This document shows positions 1 to 7,409 of a stretch of DNA of 59,276 nucleotides, piece after piece. How positions within the stretch are numbered: position 1 is the stretch's first letter; each line of letters opens with the position of its first letter. The translations under genes were made by a program, and so were the position numbers. The stretch is taken from positions 1 through 59,276 of the forward strand of contig JAJZQO010000009.1 of the NCBI GenBank assembly GCA_021847575.1. Reading direction: 5' to 3'. Source of the DNA: Bacillota bacterium (GTDB taxonomy: Bacteria > Bacillota > Sulfobacillia > JAJZYS01 > JAJYTV01). Below the pieces are notes generated by a model. It was not told where the DNA came from. It ran no database searches and saw only the letters and a program-made list of their open reading frames with translations.

Positions 1-399
1 CATTCACCTCACGCCCGCGGTGGCGCTAACACTAGCTCATGCGGCCGCCGACGGGCAGTCTTCTTGTCTCCCGGCCGGCCCGCCCCCCCGACCACGACCG
101 CGCGAAACGCCACAGCGCAAAAAGCTCGCATCGGCAACGCCTTGACATTCACGATGCTGCAGCGTCTGATCCCGGAGGACCTGCGCGGGCGGGTCTTTGG
201 CGTCGTCTTCACGCTCTTCGGCCTCGCGAACCCGTTCGGCTCCTTGGCTGCGGGCCTCGCCTTGCACCACCTGCCACTGGCCTGGTCCTGGTACGCATCC
301 GGCGTCGCCGGCCTGTGGGTTGTCGTGGCGATCTGGCGCCACTTGCCAGCCGATCTCGGGGACGGGACGGCAGCAGAAGGCGAGCAGGTCACAGGCTGA
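1..399 (+). CDS. MFS transporter, C-terminal fragment
   Basis: The frame is open to the left edge and ends at 399. From about base 130 it encodes a segment typical of the last helices of drug-efflux-type MFS proteins: the loop LQRLIPEDLRGRVFG followed by two hydrophobic stretches and a charged tail. The ~40 residues before that (bases 1-129) are rich in Arg, Pro and Ser and do not look like a membrane helix, while another frame over the same bases reads more hydrophobically. A frameshift or damaged upstream part is therefore possible. Substrate cannot be inferred. Confidence 0.55.
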   Translation, partial: HSPHARGGANTSSCGRRRAVFLSPGRPAPPTTTARNATAQKARIGNALTFTMLQRLIPEDLRGRVFGVVFTLFGLANPFGSLAAGLALHHLPLAWSWYASGVAGLWVVVAIWRHLPADLGDGTAAEGEQVTG

Positions 400-427
400 G
401 ACAAGCGATCTGTTCACGTCCGTGCTA

Positions 428-458
428 CACTTGATTCGCTAGCCTAGCGAATCAAGTG
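428..458. promoter_or_regulatory. 31-bp palindromic MarR operator
   Basis: A perfect 15-bp inverted repeat (CACTTGATTCGCTAG and its complement) surrounds a single C at 443. It ends 13 bp before the start of the MarR gene and overlaps a possible -10 element TACACT (426-431). Its position and the outer TTGATT/AATCAA half-sites are typical of MarR autoregulation. That the neighbouring regulator binds it is an inference. Confidence 0.65.
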
Positions 459-471
459 GCGGTGATTTCTG

Positions 472-918
472 ATGATCAGGGCCGACGGGATTCAGGAGCT
501 GGACCTTGTTCTCGAGGAGTTCCAGCGCCGCTGGCGGGTGCGCCTGCGCAGGACCATCCGCGACGCTCTTGGCGACAGCGCGGGCCTCAGGGCCTTCCCC
601 CTGCTGGGGCAGGTCGTTTGCCACGGACCGCTCTCGCCCACCGAACTCGCGCAGCGGCTCGAACTGCGCACGAGCACCATCGCGGCGCACGTCGACCGCC
701 TTGAGGAGCTCGGCTGGGCGACCCGGGGCGGCAAGGGACGCAAAGGCGTGCTGGTGCGAGCGACGCCGGAGGGTGAGGCGGCCCACCGCCGCTACCTCGG
801 ACTGCGCCGGCAGCTCCTGGGGGAGTTCACCCTGCCCCTCCGCGACGAAGAGGTGCAGGCGCTGCGGCGCCTGCTCGACGCTCTCGTGCGCGGCCAGAGC
901 GCGGAGGACTCCCAGTGA
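472..918 (+). CDS. MarR family transcriptional regulator
   Basis: A 148-residue winged-helix regulator. The central part (about residues 45-95) shows the MarR recognition-helix region (LSPTELAQRLELRTSTIAAH) and a basic wing (RGGKGRKGV), followed by a dimerisation helix. The usual family length is 140-160. ATG at 472 follows GGCGGTGA at 458-465. Its stop overlaps the GTG start of the ABC transporter by 4 bp, so the two are translated together. The palindrome directly upstream suggests autorepression and control of the exporter in response to an unknown small molecule. An overlapping 639-codon frame on the same strand is Arg/Pro-rich and was rejected. Confidence 0.85.
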   Translation: MIRADGIQELDLVLEEFQRRWRVRLRRTIRDALGDSAGLRAFPLLGQVVCHGPLSPTELAQRLELRTSTIAAHVDRLEELGWATRGGKGRKGVLVRATPEGEAAHRRYLGLRRQLLGEFTLPLRDEEVQALRRLLDALVRGQSAEDSQ

Positions 919-2771
919 GCTTCCACGGCCTGGGCGGCTCAGGCATGCGCGGGGTCTGGGAGCAGAGGCGCTCGTTCGGCTACCTCGAGCAGGGCGGCAG
1001 GCCCACCCGCGAGACGGTGACAAGGCTGCTAAGGGTGCTGCGGCCGCACCGCGGCCGCTTGGCCCTCGCGCTCGGCCTGACCCTCTTCGGCATCCTGCTG
1101 GGACTCGTGCCGCCCCTCCTGATGCGGCAGGTCATCGACGTCGCGATCGCCCGCAAGGACGTCGGCATGCTCGTCTACCTCGCCGCGGGGTTGGTGCTCT
1201 TTCCCGCGGCCGGCGCCGTCCTATCGGTCGGCCAGAGCTACCTGAACGCGGTGGTGGCCCAGGGTGTCATCCACGACCTGCGCGTCGCAATGTACGAGCA
1301 TGGCCAGAAGCTCGGCATCGACTTCTTCACCCGCACCCCCGGCGGCGAGATCCACTCCCGCCTCGTCAACGACCTCAACGCGGTGCAGCAGGTGCTCGGT
1401 ACGATCCTCACAGGCTTTTTCGTCAACGTCATGACGATCGTGCTGACCCTCGCACTGATGTTCACCCTGAACTGGCAGCTGTCGCTTCTCAGCATGGTCG
1501 TGCTGCCCGCCTTCGCGCTGCCGGTGCTGAGCTTCGGGCGCCGCACCTACGACGCGATCTCGCGCACGCAGGAGAGCCTGTCGCACCTCACCGCCCACCT
1601 GGAAGAAACGTTGACGCTGTCCGGCATCGTGGTGGTGAAGAGCTTCGGCACACGGCGGCGCGAGGCGGAGCGCATGCGTGCCCTCAGCGACGAGGTGCGG
1701 CGCAACCAGATCGCCCAGGGCATGATCGGGCGCTGGCTCGGCCTTGTCTTCTCGACCATGTCGGCGGTCGGGCCGGCTCTGCTCTACGGCTACGGCGGCT
1801 ACCTGGTGATCCGCGGTTCGGTGCAGATCGGCACGATCGTCGCCTTTGCCACGTATCTCGTGCAGCTCTACAGCCCCGCATCGTCGCTCGCAGGCTCGAA
1901 CACCACGCTGCTCGGCGGCCTCGCGCTGTTCGACCGGATCTTCCACTTTCTCGACCACCCCGTCGACGTCCCCGAACCCCTGCACGCGCATCCGCTCCAG
2001 GCCGTAGCTGGCGTCACGCCTGTCTCGCTCACCTTCGACGGGGTGCACTTCAGCTATCGCAAGGGGGAGGAGGTGCTGCACGGTATCAGCTTCACAGCGT
2101 CCGCAGGCGAGCTCACGGCGATCGTGGGACCGAGCGGCGCCGGCAAGAGCACCATCCTATCGCTGGCCGCCCGCTTCTACGATCCAGGCGAGGGCGATGT
2201 GCGCCTGCTCGGCGTGCCCCTGCGCGATCTGGCCGAGGACGATTTGCGGCGCCTGACGTCCGTGGTGACGCAGGAACTCTTCCTGTTCCACCAGACGCTC
2301 GACGCCAACATCCGCTACGGGCGCCCCGAGGCGACCGACGAGGATGTCGCCGCGGCGGTGCAGGCGGCGCAGCTCAGCGAGCTGGTCGCACAGTTGCCGG
2401 AAGGTCTGCGCACGGTGGTCGGTGAGCGCGGCTACCGTCTGTCCGGCGGCGAGAAGCAGCGCGTCGCGATCGCTCGGGCCATCCTGCGCAACCCGTCGCT
2501 GCTCCTCCTGGACGAAGCCACGAGCTCGCTCGACAGCCACGCCGAGCGGCTGATCCAGCAGGCCCTCGCGGAACTCTTCCAAGGCCGCACCGTGATCGCG
2601 ATCGCCCATCGCCTTTCGACGATCCTGGCGGCCGACCAGATCCTCGTCGTGGATCAGGGCCGCATCGTGGAGCAGGGCCGCCATCAGGCCCTGCTCGCCC
2701 AGGGCGGCCTCTACGCGCGCCTCTACCATGAGCAGTTCGACACGGCGGGCCCGGGCGGGGAGGGCGGCTGA
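915..2771 (+). CDS. ABC exporter, fused membrane and ATPase domains
   Basis: A 618-residue half-transporter of the MsbA/LmrA type that acts in the membrane as a dimer. Residues ~45-330 hold six hydrophobic segments of the exporter fold. The C-terminal ATPase has Walker A GPSGAGKST (from residue 405), the signature LSGGEKQR (from 509), Walker B LLLLDEA with the catalytic Glu (534), and the H-loop in IAHRLST. The GTG start lies inside the stop of the MarR gene (GTGA overlap). The MarR-exporter pairing suggests a drug or toxic-metabolite exporter; the substrate is not visible. Confidence 0.92.
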   Translation: MSFHGLGGSGMRGVWEQRRSFGYLEQGGRPTRETVTRLLRVLRPHRGRLALALGLTLFGILLGLVPPLLMRQVIDVAIARKDVGMLVYLAAGLVLFPAAGAVLSVGQSYLNAVVAQGVIHDLRVAMYEHGQKLGIDFFTRTPGGEIHSRLVNDLNAVQQVLGTILTGFFVNVMTIVLTLALMFTLNWQLSLLSMVVLPAFALPVLSFGRRTYDAISRTQESLSHLTAHLEETLTLSGIVVVKSFGTRRREAERMRALSDEVRRNQIAQGMIGRWLGLVFSTMSAVGPALLYGYGGYLVIRGSVQIGTIVAFATYLVQLYSPASSLAGSNTTLLGGLALFDRIFHFLDHPVDVPEPLHAHPLQAVAGVTPVSLTFDGVHFSYRKGEEVLHGISFTASAGELTAIVGPSGAGKSTILSLAARFYDPGEGDVRLLGVPLRDLAEDDLRRLTSVVTQELFLFHQTLDANIRYGRPEATDEDVAAAVQAAQLSELVAQLPEGLRTVVGERGYRLSGGEKQRVAIARAILRNPSLLLLDEATSSLDSHAERLIQQALAELFQGRTVIAIAHRLSTILAADQILVVDQGRIVEQGRHQALLAQGGLYARLYHEQFDTAGPGGEGG

Positions 2772-2984
2772 GCCGGCTCCACCAAGCGCGACGGCGTGGC
2801 CCGCTTGTCGCGTCAGGCCGGGGCCAGTCTGCCCAGGCACCGGGATGCACCGCGGGGGGGCAAGTCGTCGCCATGCTGAGGCCGTGCAGCGAGCACGGTC
2901 CTGAAGACAGGTTGCGGCAGCGGCGCCCGCCTTCGTCGGCTCCGCAGGCCAGCTGAAGCGGCGGGCGGCAAGGACTGGGCGCGC

Positions 2985-3013
2985 TTGCGCGGACTTTGCA
3001 AGTCGCATAGACT
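2985..3013 (+). promoter_or_regulatory. Candidate sigma-A promoter of mntR
   Basis: TTGCGC (2985-2990), a 17-bp spacer and TAGACT (3008-3013) lie in the 294-bp gap between the ABC gene and the DtxR-type regulator. Transcription would start near 3020, before the operator-like repeat. The rest of this gap shows no gene. Confidence 0.45.
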
Positions 3014-3034
3014 GCAAATAACGGATTTAGACAC

Positions 3035-3048
3035 AACTAAACTTAGTT
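3035..3048. promoter_or_regulatory. DtxR/MntR-like operator
   Basis: AACTAA-AC-TTAGTT is an imperfect palindrome in a short AT-rich patch between the candidate promoter and the ribosome binding site (AGGGGG, 3051-3056) of the metalloregulator gene. A metal-loaded regulator binding here would block its own transcription. Assignment rests on position and symmetry only. Confidence 0.4.
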
Positions 3049-3065
3049 TTAGGGGGCTTGTCCGG

Positions 3066-3743
3066 ATGGGTGGTCTCGCTCGGGAAGACTATCTCGCCGA
3101 CATCTACCGCCTGCAGGCCGAACATCCCGAAGACCCCGTCAGCACTGGGTCGGTGGCCGTACGGCGCGGTGTCACGGCGGCCTCGGCCACCGCCATGTTC
3201 AAGCGCCTGGCCCGCGACGAGCTCATCGTCTACCGCAACTACAGCGGCGTTTCCCTGACCCAGGCCGGGGAGGAACTCGCGTTGGGTGTGGTGCGTCGCC
3301 ACCGTCTGGTGGAGCGCTTCCTCGCGGACGTCCTGCATATCCCGTGGCAGCAGGTCGACGCCTACGCCGACCAGATGGAGCACGCGCTGCCGGACGACGT
3401 CGTGGACCGCATGGAGGCGCTCCTGGAAAACCCCTACACGTGCCCGCACGGCTACCCGATCCCGGACAAGCATGGCCGTCTGACGCAGCCCGAGCTCATG
3501 CTCCTGCGCGACGTGCCCCCCGGACTCGCCGTACGCGTTGCGCGCGTCAACGAGCGCGTGGAAGGCCTCCTCGCCTACGTGGCCGAGCTCGGTCTGATGC
3601 CGGGCAGCCTCATCCGCGTGACGCGGCGCAACAATGTGGATCTCAACGTCACGGTCGAGGCGGGCGGCCGCGAGCACATCCTCGGGCTCAGGGTTTCCGA
3701 GGCCATCTGGGTGGAGCGCGCATCCTCCCCAGACGAGGCCTGA
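3066..3743 (+). CDS. mntR: DtxR/MntR-type metal-dependent repressor
   Basis: A 225-residue protein in the DtxR order: an N-terminal winged helix (VSTGSVAVRRGVTAASATAM, about residues 25-45), a dimerisation/metal-binding domain with HRLVERFL, the Asp/Glu-rich helix and the CPHGYPIP motif (metal-ligand region, near residue 130), and a C-terminal FeoA/SH3-like domain (LMPGSLIRV onward). ATG 3066 follows AGGGGG by 9 bp; an upstream in-frame extension lacks a better start. It sits directly before an Nramp transporter, so it probably senses Mn2+ or Fe2+ and controls that uptake gene. Whether Mn or Fe is the effector cannot be read from sequence. Confidence 0.85.
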   Translation: MGGLAREDYLADIYRLQAEHPEDPVSTGSVAVRRGVTAASATAMFKRLARDELIVYRNYSGVSLTQAGEELALGVVRRHRLVERFLADVLHIPWQQVDAYADQMEHALPDDVVDRMEALLENPYTCPHGYPIPDKHGRLTQPELMLLRDVPPGLAVRVARVNERVEGLLAYVAELGLMPGSLIRVTRRNNVDLNVTVEAGGREHILGLRVSEAIWVERASSPDEA

Positions 3744-3779
3744 GACCGCTTCCCGACGGCGCCGGAAAGGAGGCGAAGC

Positions 3780-5153
3780 ATGGACGAGGCGAAGCGGGAT
3801 CCCGAGGTTCAGGGTTCGCCACCGAGCGCTCCCCGGATCACCCATGAGGACCGGGACCGGGCACTCGATCGACTGGCCGTCGCCCGCGCCCGCCGCGCCG
3901 GTTCCCTCCGCGGCCTGCGCGTTTTCTGGCTCCTGCTCGGCCCGGGCATCCTCGTCTTCCTCGGCGAGAACGATGCGCCGAGCATGCTCTCGTACGCTGC
4001 CACCGGCGCGCGGTTCGGCATCGGCTTCTTTCTGCCGTTCGTCCTGCTGACCTTCCTCATGGGCTTCGTCGTGCAGGAGATGACCATGCGCCTCGGCGCC
4101 GTTACGCACCGCGGGCATGCGGAGCTGATCTTCGACCGCTTTGGCCCCTTCTGGGGATGGTTCGCCATGGGCGACCTGCTGCTCGGGAACTTCCTCACCC
4201 TGGTCACGGAGTTCATCGGCATCCGCGCGGGGCTTGGCTTCTTCGGCGTCCCGCCCCTCGTCTCCGTGGCCGGCTCCGTCGTGGTCGTCCTGGTGGTGGC
4301 CACGACAGGCCGCTACTGGACCTGGGAACGGGCCACCTTGACCCTGGCCGCCTTCAACGCGCTGTTCGTGCCCGCCGCCCTGCTCAGCCACCCGCACTGG
4401 GGGGCGATCGGCCACGCCTTCCTGAGCTTCGGCCCATTGCCCGGCGGGCTCTCCGGCAGCATGCTCCTGCTGCTGATGGCCGACATCGGCGCGACGGTGA
4501 CGCCATGGATGCTCTTCTTCCAGCAGAGCTCGGTCGTCGACAAGGGGCTCACGCCGCGCGACATCGGCAGCGGCAGACTCGACAACCTGATCGGCACGCT
4601 CCTTGCCGCGGGCTTCGGCATCGCGACGATCATCGCAACATCGTCCCTCTACCGGCACGGCGTAACGGCGGATGCGCTCAAGGCGGCCCAGTTCGCGCAG
4701 GCGCTGATTCCCTTTGTGGGGCACATCGGCGCGACCCTGTTCGCCCTCGGCATCTTCGAGGCGGGCATGGTGGCGGTCATCACCATCTCGACCTCGTCCG
4801 CCTACGCGTTCGGGGAAGTCCTGCACACGGGCCACAGCCTGAACAGGCCCCCGCGCGAAGCCTGGCCGTTCTACGCCATACTGCTCTCGTCGTCCGTCTT
4901 CGCCGCGCTCCTCGTGCTGATCCCGAACGCGCCGCTCGAATACATCGTACTGATCGTCAACGTGATCGCGGTGCTGGCCATGCCGCCAGCCCTTGTCTTC
5001 CTGCTGCTCCTGGTCAACGATCCCGTCGTGATGGGCGAGCATCGCAACGGGATCTGGGCGAACCTCTTCGGCGGAGGCATCGCTGTGTTTCTGATCGCCG
5101 TCGGCATCTTCTACGGCATCACGACGGTCTTTCCGCGCCTGATCGGCAGCTAG
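3780..5153 (+). CDS. Divergent Nramp family metal transporter
   Basis: A 457-residue integral membrane protein with about 11 hydrophobic segments after a charged N-terminus of ~45 residues. The Nramp fold is recognised from helix 1 (GPGILVFLGENDAPSM, near residues 54-69) and helix 6 (GATVTPWMLFFQQSS, near 237-251). In canonical Mn/Fe Nramps these are DPGN and GATVMPH; here the metal-binding Met is replaced by Thr241 and the following His by Trp243, so ion selectivity may differ. AGGAGG (3767-3772) precedes the ATG. Its neighbour is a DtxR-type repressor, which argues for regulated divalent-metal uptake. Confidence 0.85.
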   Translation: MDEAKRDPEVQGSPPSAPRITHEDRDRALDRLAVARARRAGSLRGLRVFWLLLGPGILVFLGENDAPSMLSYAATGARFGIGFFLPFVLLTFLMGFVVQEMTMRLGAVTHRGHAELIFDRFGPFWGWFAMGDLLLGNFLTLVTEFIGIRAGLGFFGVPPLVSVAGSVVVVLVVATTGRYWTWERATLTLAAFNALFVPAALLSHPHWGAIGHAFLSFGPLPGGLSGSMLLLLMADIGATVTPWMLFFQQSSVVDKGLTPRDIGSGRLDNLIGTLLAAGFGIATIIATSSLYRHGVTADALKAAQFAQALIPFVGHIGATLFALGIFEAGMVAVITISTSSAYAFGEVLHTGHSLNRPPREAWPFYAILLSSSVFAALLVLIPNAPLEYIVLIVNVIAVLAMPPALVFLLLLVNDPVVMGEHRNGIWANLFGGGIAVFLIAVGIFYGITTVFPRLIGS

Positions 5154-5164
5154 GAGGGATCTCT

Positions 5165-5380
5165 GTGCCTCGTTTGGGCAGAAGGGACGAGATCGACAGC
5201 GAGGCCGTGCTCGAATTGCTCGAGGACGACCAGCTGGTCTCGGCCAAGGAAAGTGTCCATCTCGGGCGACGCAGCTTCTCCCCGGCGATGAACGCCACCC
5301 TCTGGGGACTGCGCGTCTACGTCGTGCTCATGCTCGTGCTCATCGCCGTGGAGGTTGTGCACACGATAGCGGGGCGCTAG
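5165..5380 (+). CDS. Small single-span membrane protein
   Basis: A 71-residue ORF with a GTG start 4 bp after a strong AGGAGGGAT (5153-5161), which overlaps the stop of the Nramp gene. The first 48 residues are charged (many Asp/Glu/Arg); one hydrophobic segment follows (VYVVLMLVLIAVEVVHTIAG). It has no known domain. The tight coupling to the transporter suggests an accessory or regulatory partner. It ends 4 bp from the convergent response-regulator gene. Confidence 0.7.
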   Translation: MPRLGRRDEIDSEAVLELLEDDQLVSAKESVHLGRRSFSPAMNATLWGLRVYVVLMLVLIAVEVVHTIAGR

Positions 5381-5384
5381 CGGC

Positions 5385-6137
5385 TCAGGCCAGGCGGAAC
5401 AGCGCCTTGAGCCGCCTCACGTTCGCGCGGCTCACCGGCACCTCGTCGCGGCTGCCCTTCATGCGCAGGATGAACGTGCCGTTGAAGAACGGCACGATCT
5501 CAGCCACCTCGTGCACCTGCACCAGGTAGCCGCGGTGGCAGCGGAAGAAGCGCTCCTCGGGTAGCATGCTTTCCAGTCCCGCCAGGGTCGCGCCGCGCAA
5601 CTGGAGCTGGCGCCCCTCCGTCGTGACCACATGCACAGCGTCGCCCTGGGCTGCCAGGTACGAGATCTCGTCGAGCGCTACAGGAAACGCGCTCTCCCCG
5701 TCGTGGCCCGCGAGGAAGCGCGGCGCCTCCTCGCCCCGGGGTGCGGTCTCGGCCTGCGGGGCTTCCTGGCGGCGCAACTGACGCAGCCGCTCGACGCACG
5801 CCTTGAGACGGGACGGCTGCACTGGCTTCAGCAGATAGTCGACCGCCTGCACGTCGAACGCCCGCACAGCGTGGCGGTCGTGGGCGGTGACGAAGACGAC
5901 GAATGGGTGGCCGGGCCCGCCGGAGCGCAGCCCCTCAGCGAGCTTTATGCCGTCCAGGGCGGGCATCTCGATGTCGAGGAAGACGACGTCGTACTCGAGC
6001 GCCGCGAGGAGCGCCAGGGCTTCGCGTGCGCTTTGCGCCTCGCCGATCACCTCGACGCCCCCCTCGCGCTCCAGCTGGAAGCGCAGCTCGGCGCGGGCCG
6101 GTGGTTCGTCGTCGACGATCAAGGCCCTGAGCTTCAT
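5385..6137 (-). CDS. LytTR-type response regulator
   Basis: A 250-residue regulator. The receiver domain (residues 1-~120) has the acidic pair D9-D10, the phospho-acceptor D55 in VVFLDIEMP and the conserved Lys in YLLKPV. After a variable linker, the C-terminal LytTR DNA-binding domain (about 150-250) contains RFFRCHRGYLVQ and VSRANVRRLKALF. It overlaps the kinase gene by 4 bp (ATGA), so the two form one operon. Targets are unknown; no lrg/cid-like genes are nearby. Confidence 0.92.
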   Translation of the reverse strand: MKLRALIVDDEPPARAELRFQLEREGGVEVIGEAQSAREALALLAALEYDVVFLDIEMPALDGIKLAEGLRSGGPGHPFVVFVTAHDRHAVRAFDVQAVDYLLKPVQPSRLKACVERLRQLRRQEAPQAETAPRGEEAPRFLAGHDGESAFPVALDEISYLAAQGDAVHVVTTEGRQLQLRGATLAGLESMLPEERFFRCHRGYLVQVHEVAEIVPFFNGTFILRMKGSRDEVPVSRANVRRLKALFRLA

Positions 6138-7246
6138 ACCTCGGCCTCCGTCAGGCGCAGCGGCAGTTGCAGGAACACGGCCGTGCCCCTTCCCTCGCGG
6201 CTGCGCAACCTGAGCTTCGCCGCGGCTCCGTAGATCGCCTCGAGCCGGCCGGCTATGTTGGCGATGCCGAGGCCCATCGAGCTTTCGTCCTGGCTGTAGA
6301 GCCGCTGCAGGCGAGCCTTCGCGAGGCCGACGCCGTCGTCGACCACGGCAAGCTGCAGATGGCGGCCGCGTCGGCGCGCCGATACCGTGAGCTTGCCGCG
6401 CCCCTCCTTCGGCGCAAGCCCGTGCACAACGCTGTTCTCCACCAGCGGCTGCAGCGAGAGGACGGGCATCTGGGCGGCCAGCACGTCCGGCGCAATCTGC
6501 ATCCGCACGCTGATCCGGTCGCCGAACCGCGCCTGCTCGAGCCTCAGGTACTGCTCGACGAACGCGGCCTCCTCGGCTACGGTCGTCGCTTCGCCGCGGT
6601 AGCTGATCGTGCGTCGCAGGAAGGACGCGAGTTCCGTCAGGAGTTCCCGCGCAAGGTCCGGGTCGACCCGGCTCGTGGCGATCACGGTGTTGAGCGTGTT
6701 GAAAAGGAAATGGGGGCGGATCTGCGCCTGCAGGGCCTCAAGCCTGGCCTGGGCCAGCAGCTCGCGCTGGTACTCGTGCTCTTGTGCCTCGGCCTGCAGG
6801 CTCAGCAGTTCGGAGATGCCGATGGCGAGCCGGCGAACGTAGTCCGGCATCGGTCCCGGCAGGACGTCGTAGAGCTTGACCGTGCCGATCACTTCGCCCT
6901 GCAGCTTCAACGGGGCGATCACCGCCGATTCGATCGCGCACGGACAGCCGGCGACAGGGCACTGCAGGTCGGCCTTGCGCTCGATCGCAGCTGGCTCGCC
7001 GGTTCGCAGCACCTGGCGCGTCGCCCGGGTCTGGACAGGCTGACCCGGATGCATGTGCGGGCAGCCCCTGCCCTCGTAGGCGAGGATGCGGACGCTGTCC
7101 GTGATCGCCACGGCCGGCACCTTGGCAAGCCGCAAGAGGATGCCTGCGATGCGCTGCGCCTGCTCTGCGGTCAGACCGCGGCCCGAGCGGGCCAGAGCCG
7201 CGCGCAGGGCCAGCGTGACGTCGAGCGGCCTGACCCTCTCCCCCAA
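6134..7246 (-). CDS. LytS-type histidine kinase without membrane domain
   Basis: A 370-residue kinase with a GAF domain (about residues 35-130), a coiled-coil stretch, and a LytS-type His_kinase/HATPase unit. The phospho-acceptor is H179 in QIRPHFLFNTLN, followed by the N-box SLQPLVENSVVHGL and the G-box MGLGIANI. The 5TM sensor domain of LytS is absent, so the protein should be cytosolic. The GAF domain has C62, C96, C101 and C103, which could sense redox or bind a cofactor (inference). The start is TTG at 7246, preceded by AAGGGGGGAG at normal spacing. It is partner of the downstream LytTR regulator. Confidence 0.88.
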   Translation of the reverse strand: MGERVRPLDVTLALRAALARSGRGLTAEQAQRIAGILLRLAKVPAVAITDSVRILAYEGRGCPHMHPGQPVQTRATRQVLRTGEPAAIERKADLQCPVAGCPCAIESAVIAPLKLQGEVIGTVKLYDVLPGPMPDYVRRLAIGISELLSLQAEAQEHEYQRELLAQARLEALQAQIRPHFLFNTLNTVIATSRVDPDLARELLTELASFLRRTISYRGEATTVAEEAAFVEQYLRLEQARFGDRISVRMQIAPDVLAAQMPVLSLQPLVENSVVHGLAPKEGRGKLTVSARRRGRHLQLAVVDDGVGLAKARLQRLYSQDESSMGLGIANIAGRLEAIYGAAAKLRLRSREGRGTAVFLQLPLRLTEAEV

Positions 7247-7409
7247 GGCGGCTCCCCCCTTGAGGCCATTCTAGGTGCCGTCGGGGTCTCGGGAAAGACC
7301 TGCGCGGCGCGGGCACGAAGACGCCCGCCGGCGGCCGTTCGCTCGACTCTGGCGGCGGCCGGAAAACCCCGGGTCCCAAGCGGGACGCCGGCCCGCCCCG
7401 GCCAGGATG

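Noticed and set aside
506-2425. 639-codon plus-strand frame over the MarR and ABC genes
   Set aside because: It is Arg/Pro-rich shadow coding caused by high GC; both overlapped genes have clear motifs.
3027-5042. 671-codon minus-strand frame over mntR and the Nramp gene
   Set aside because: Low-complexity His/Gln/Glu/Arg composition; antisense shadow of two recognised genes.
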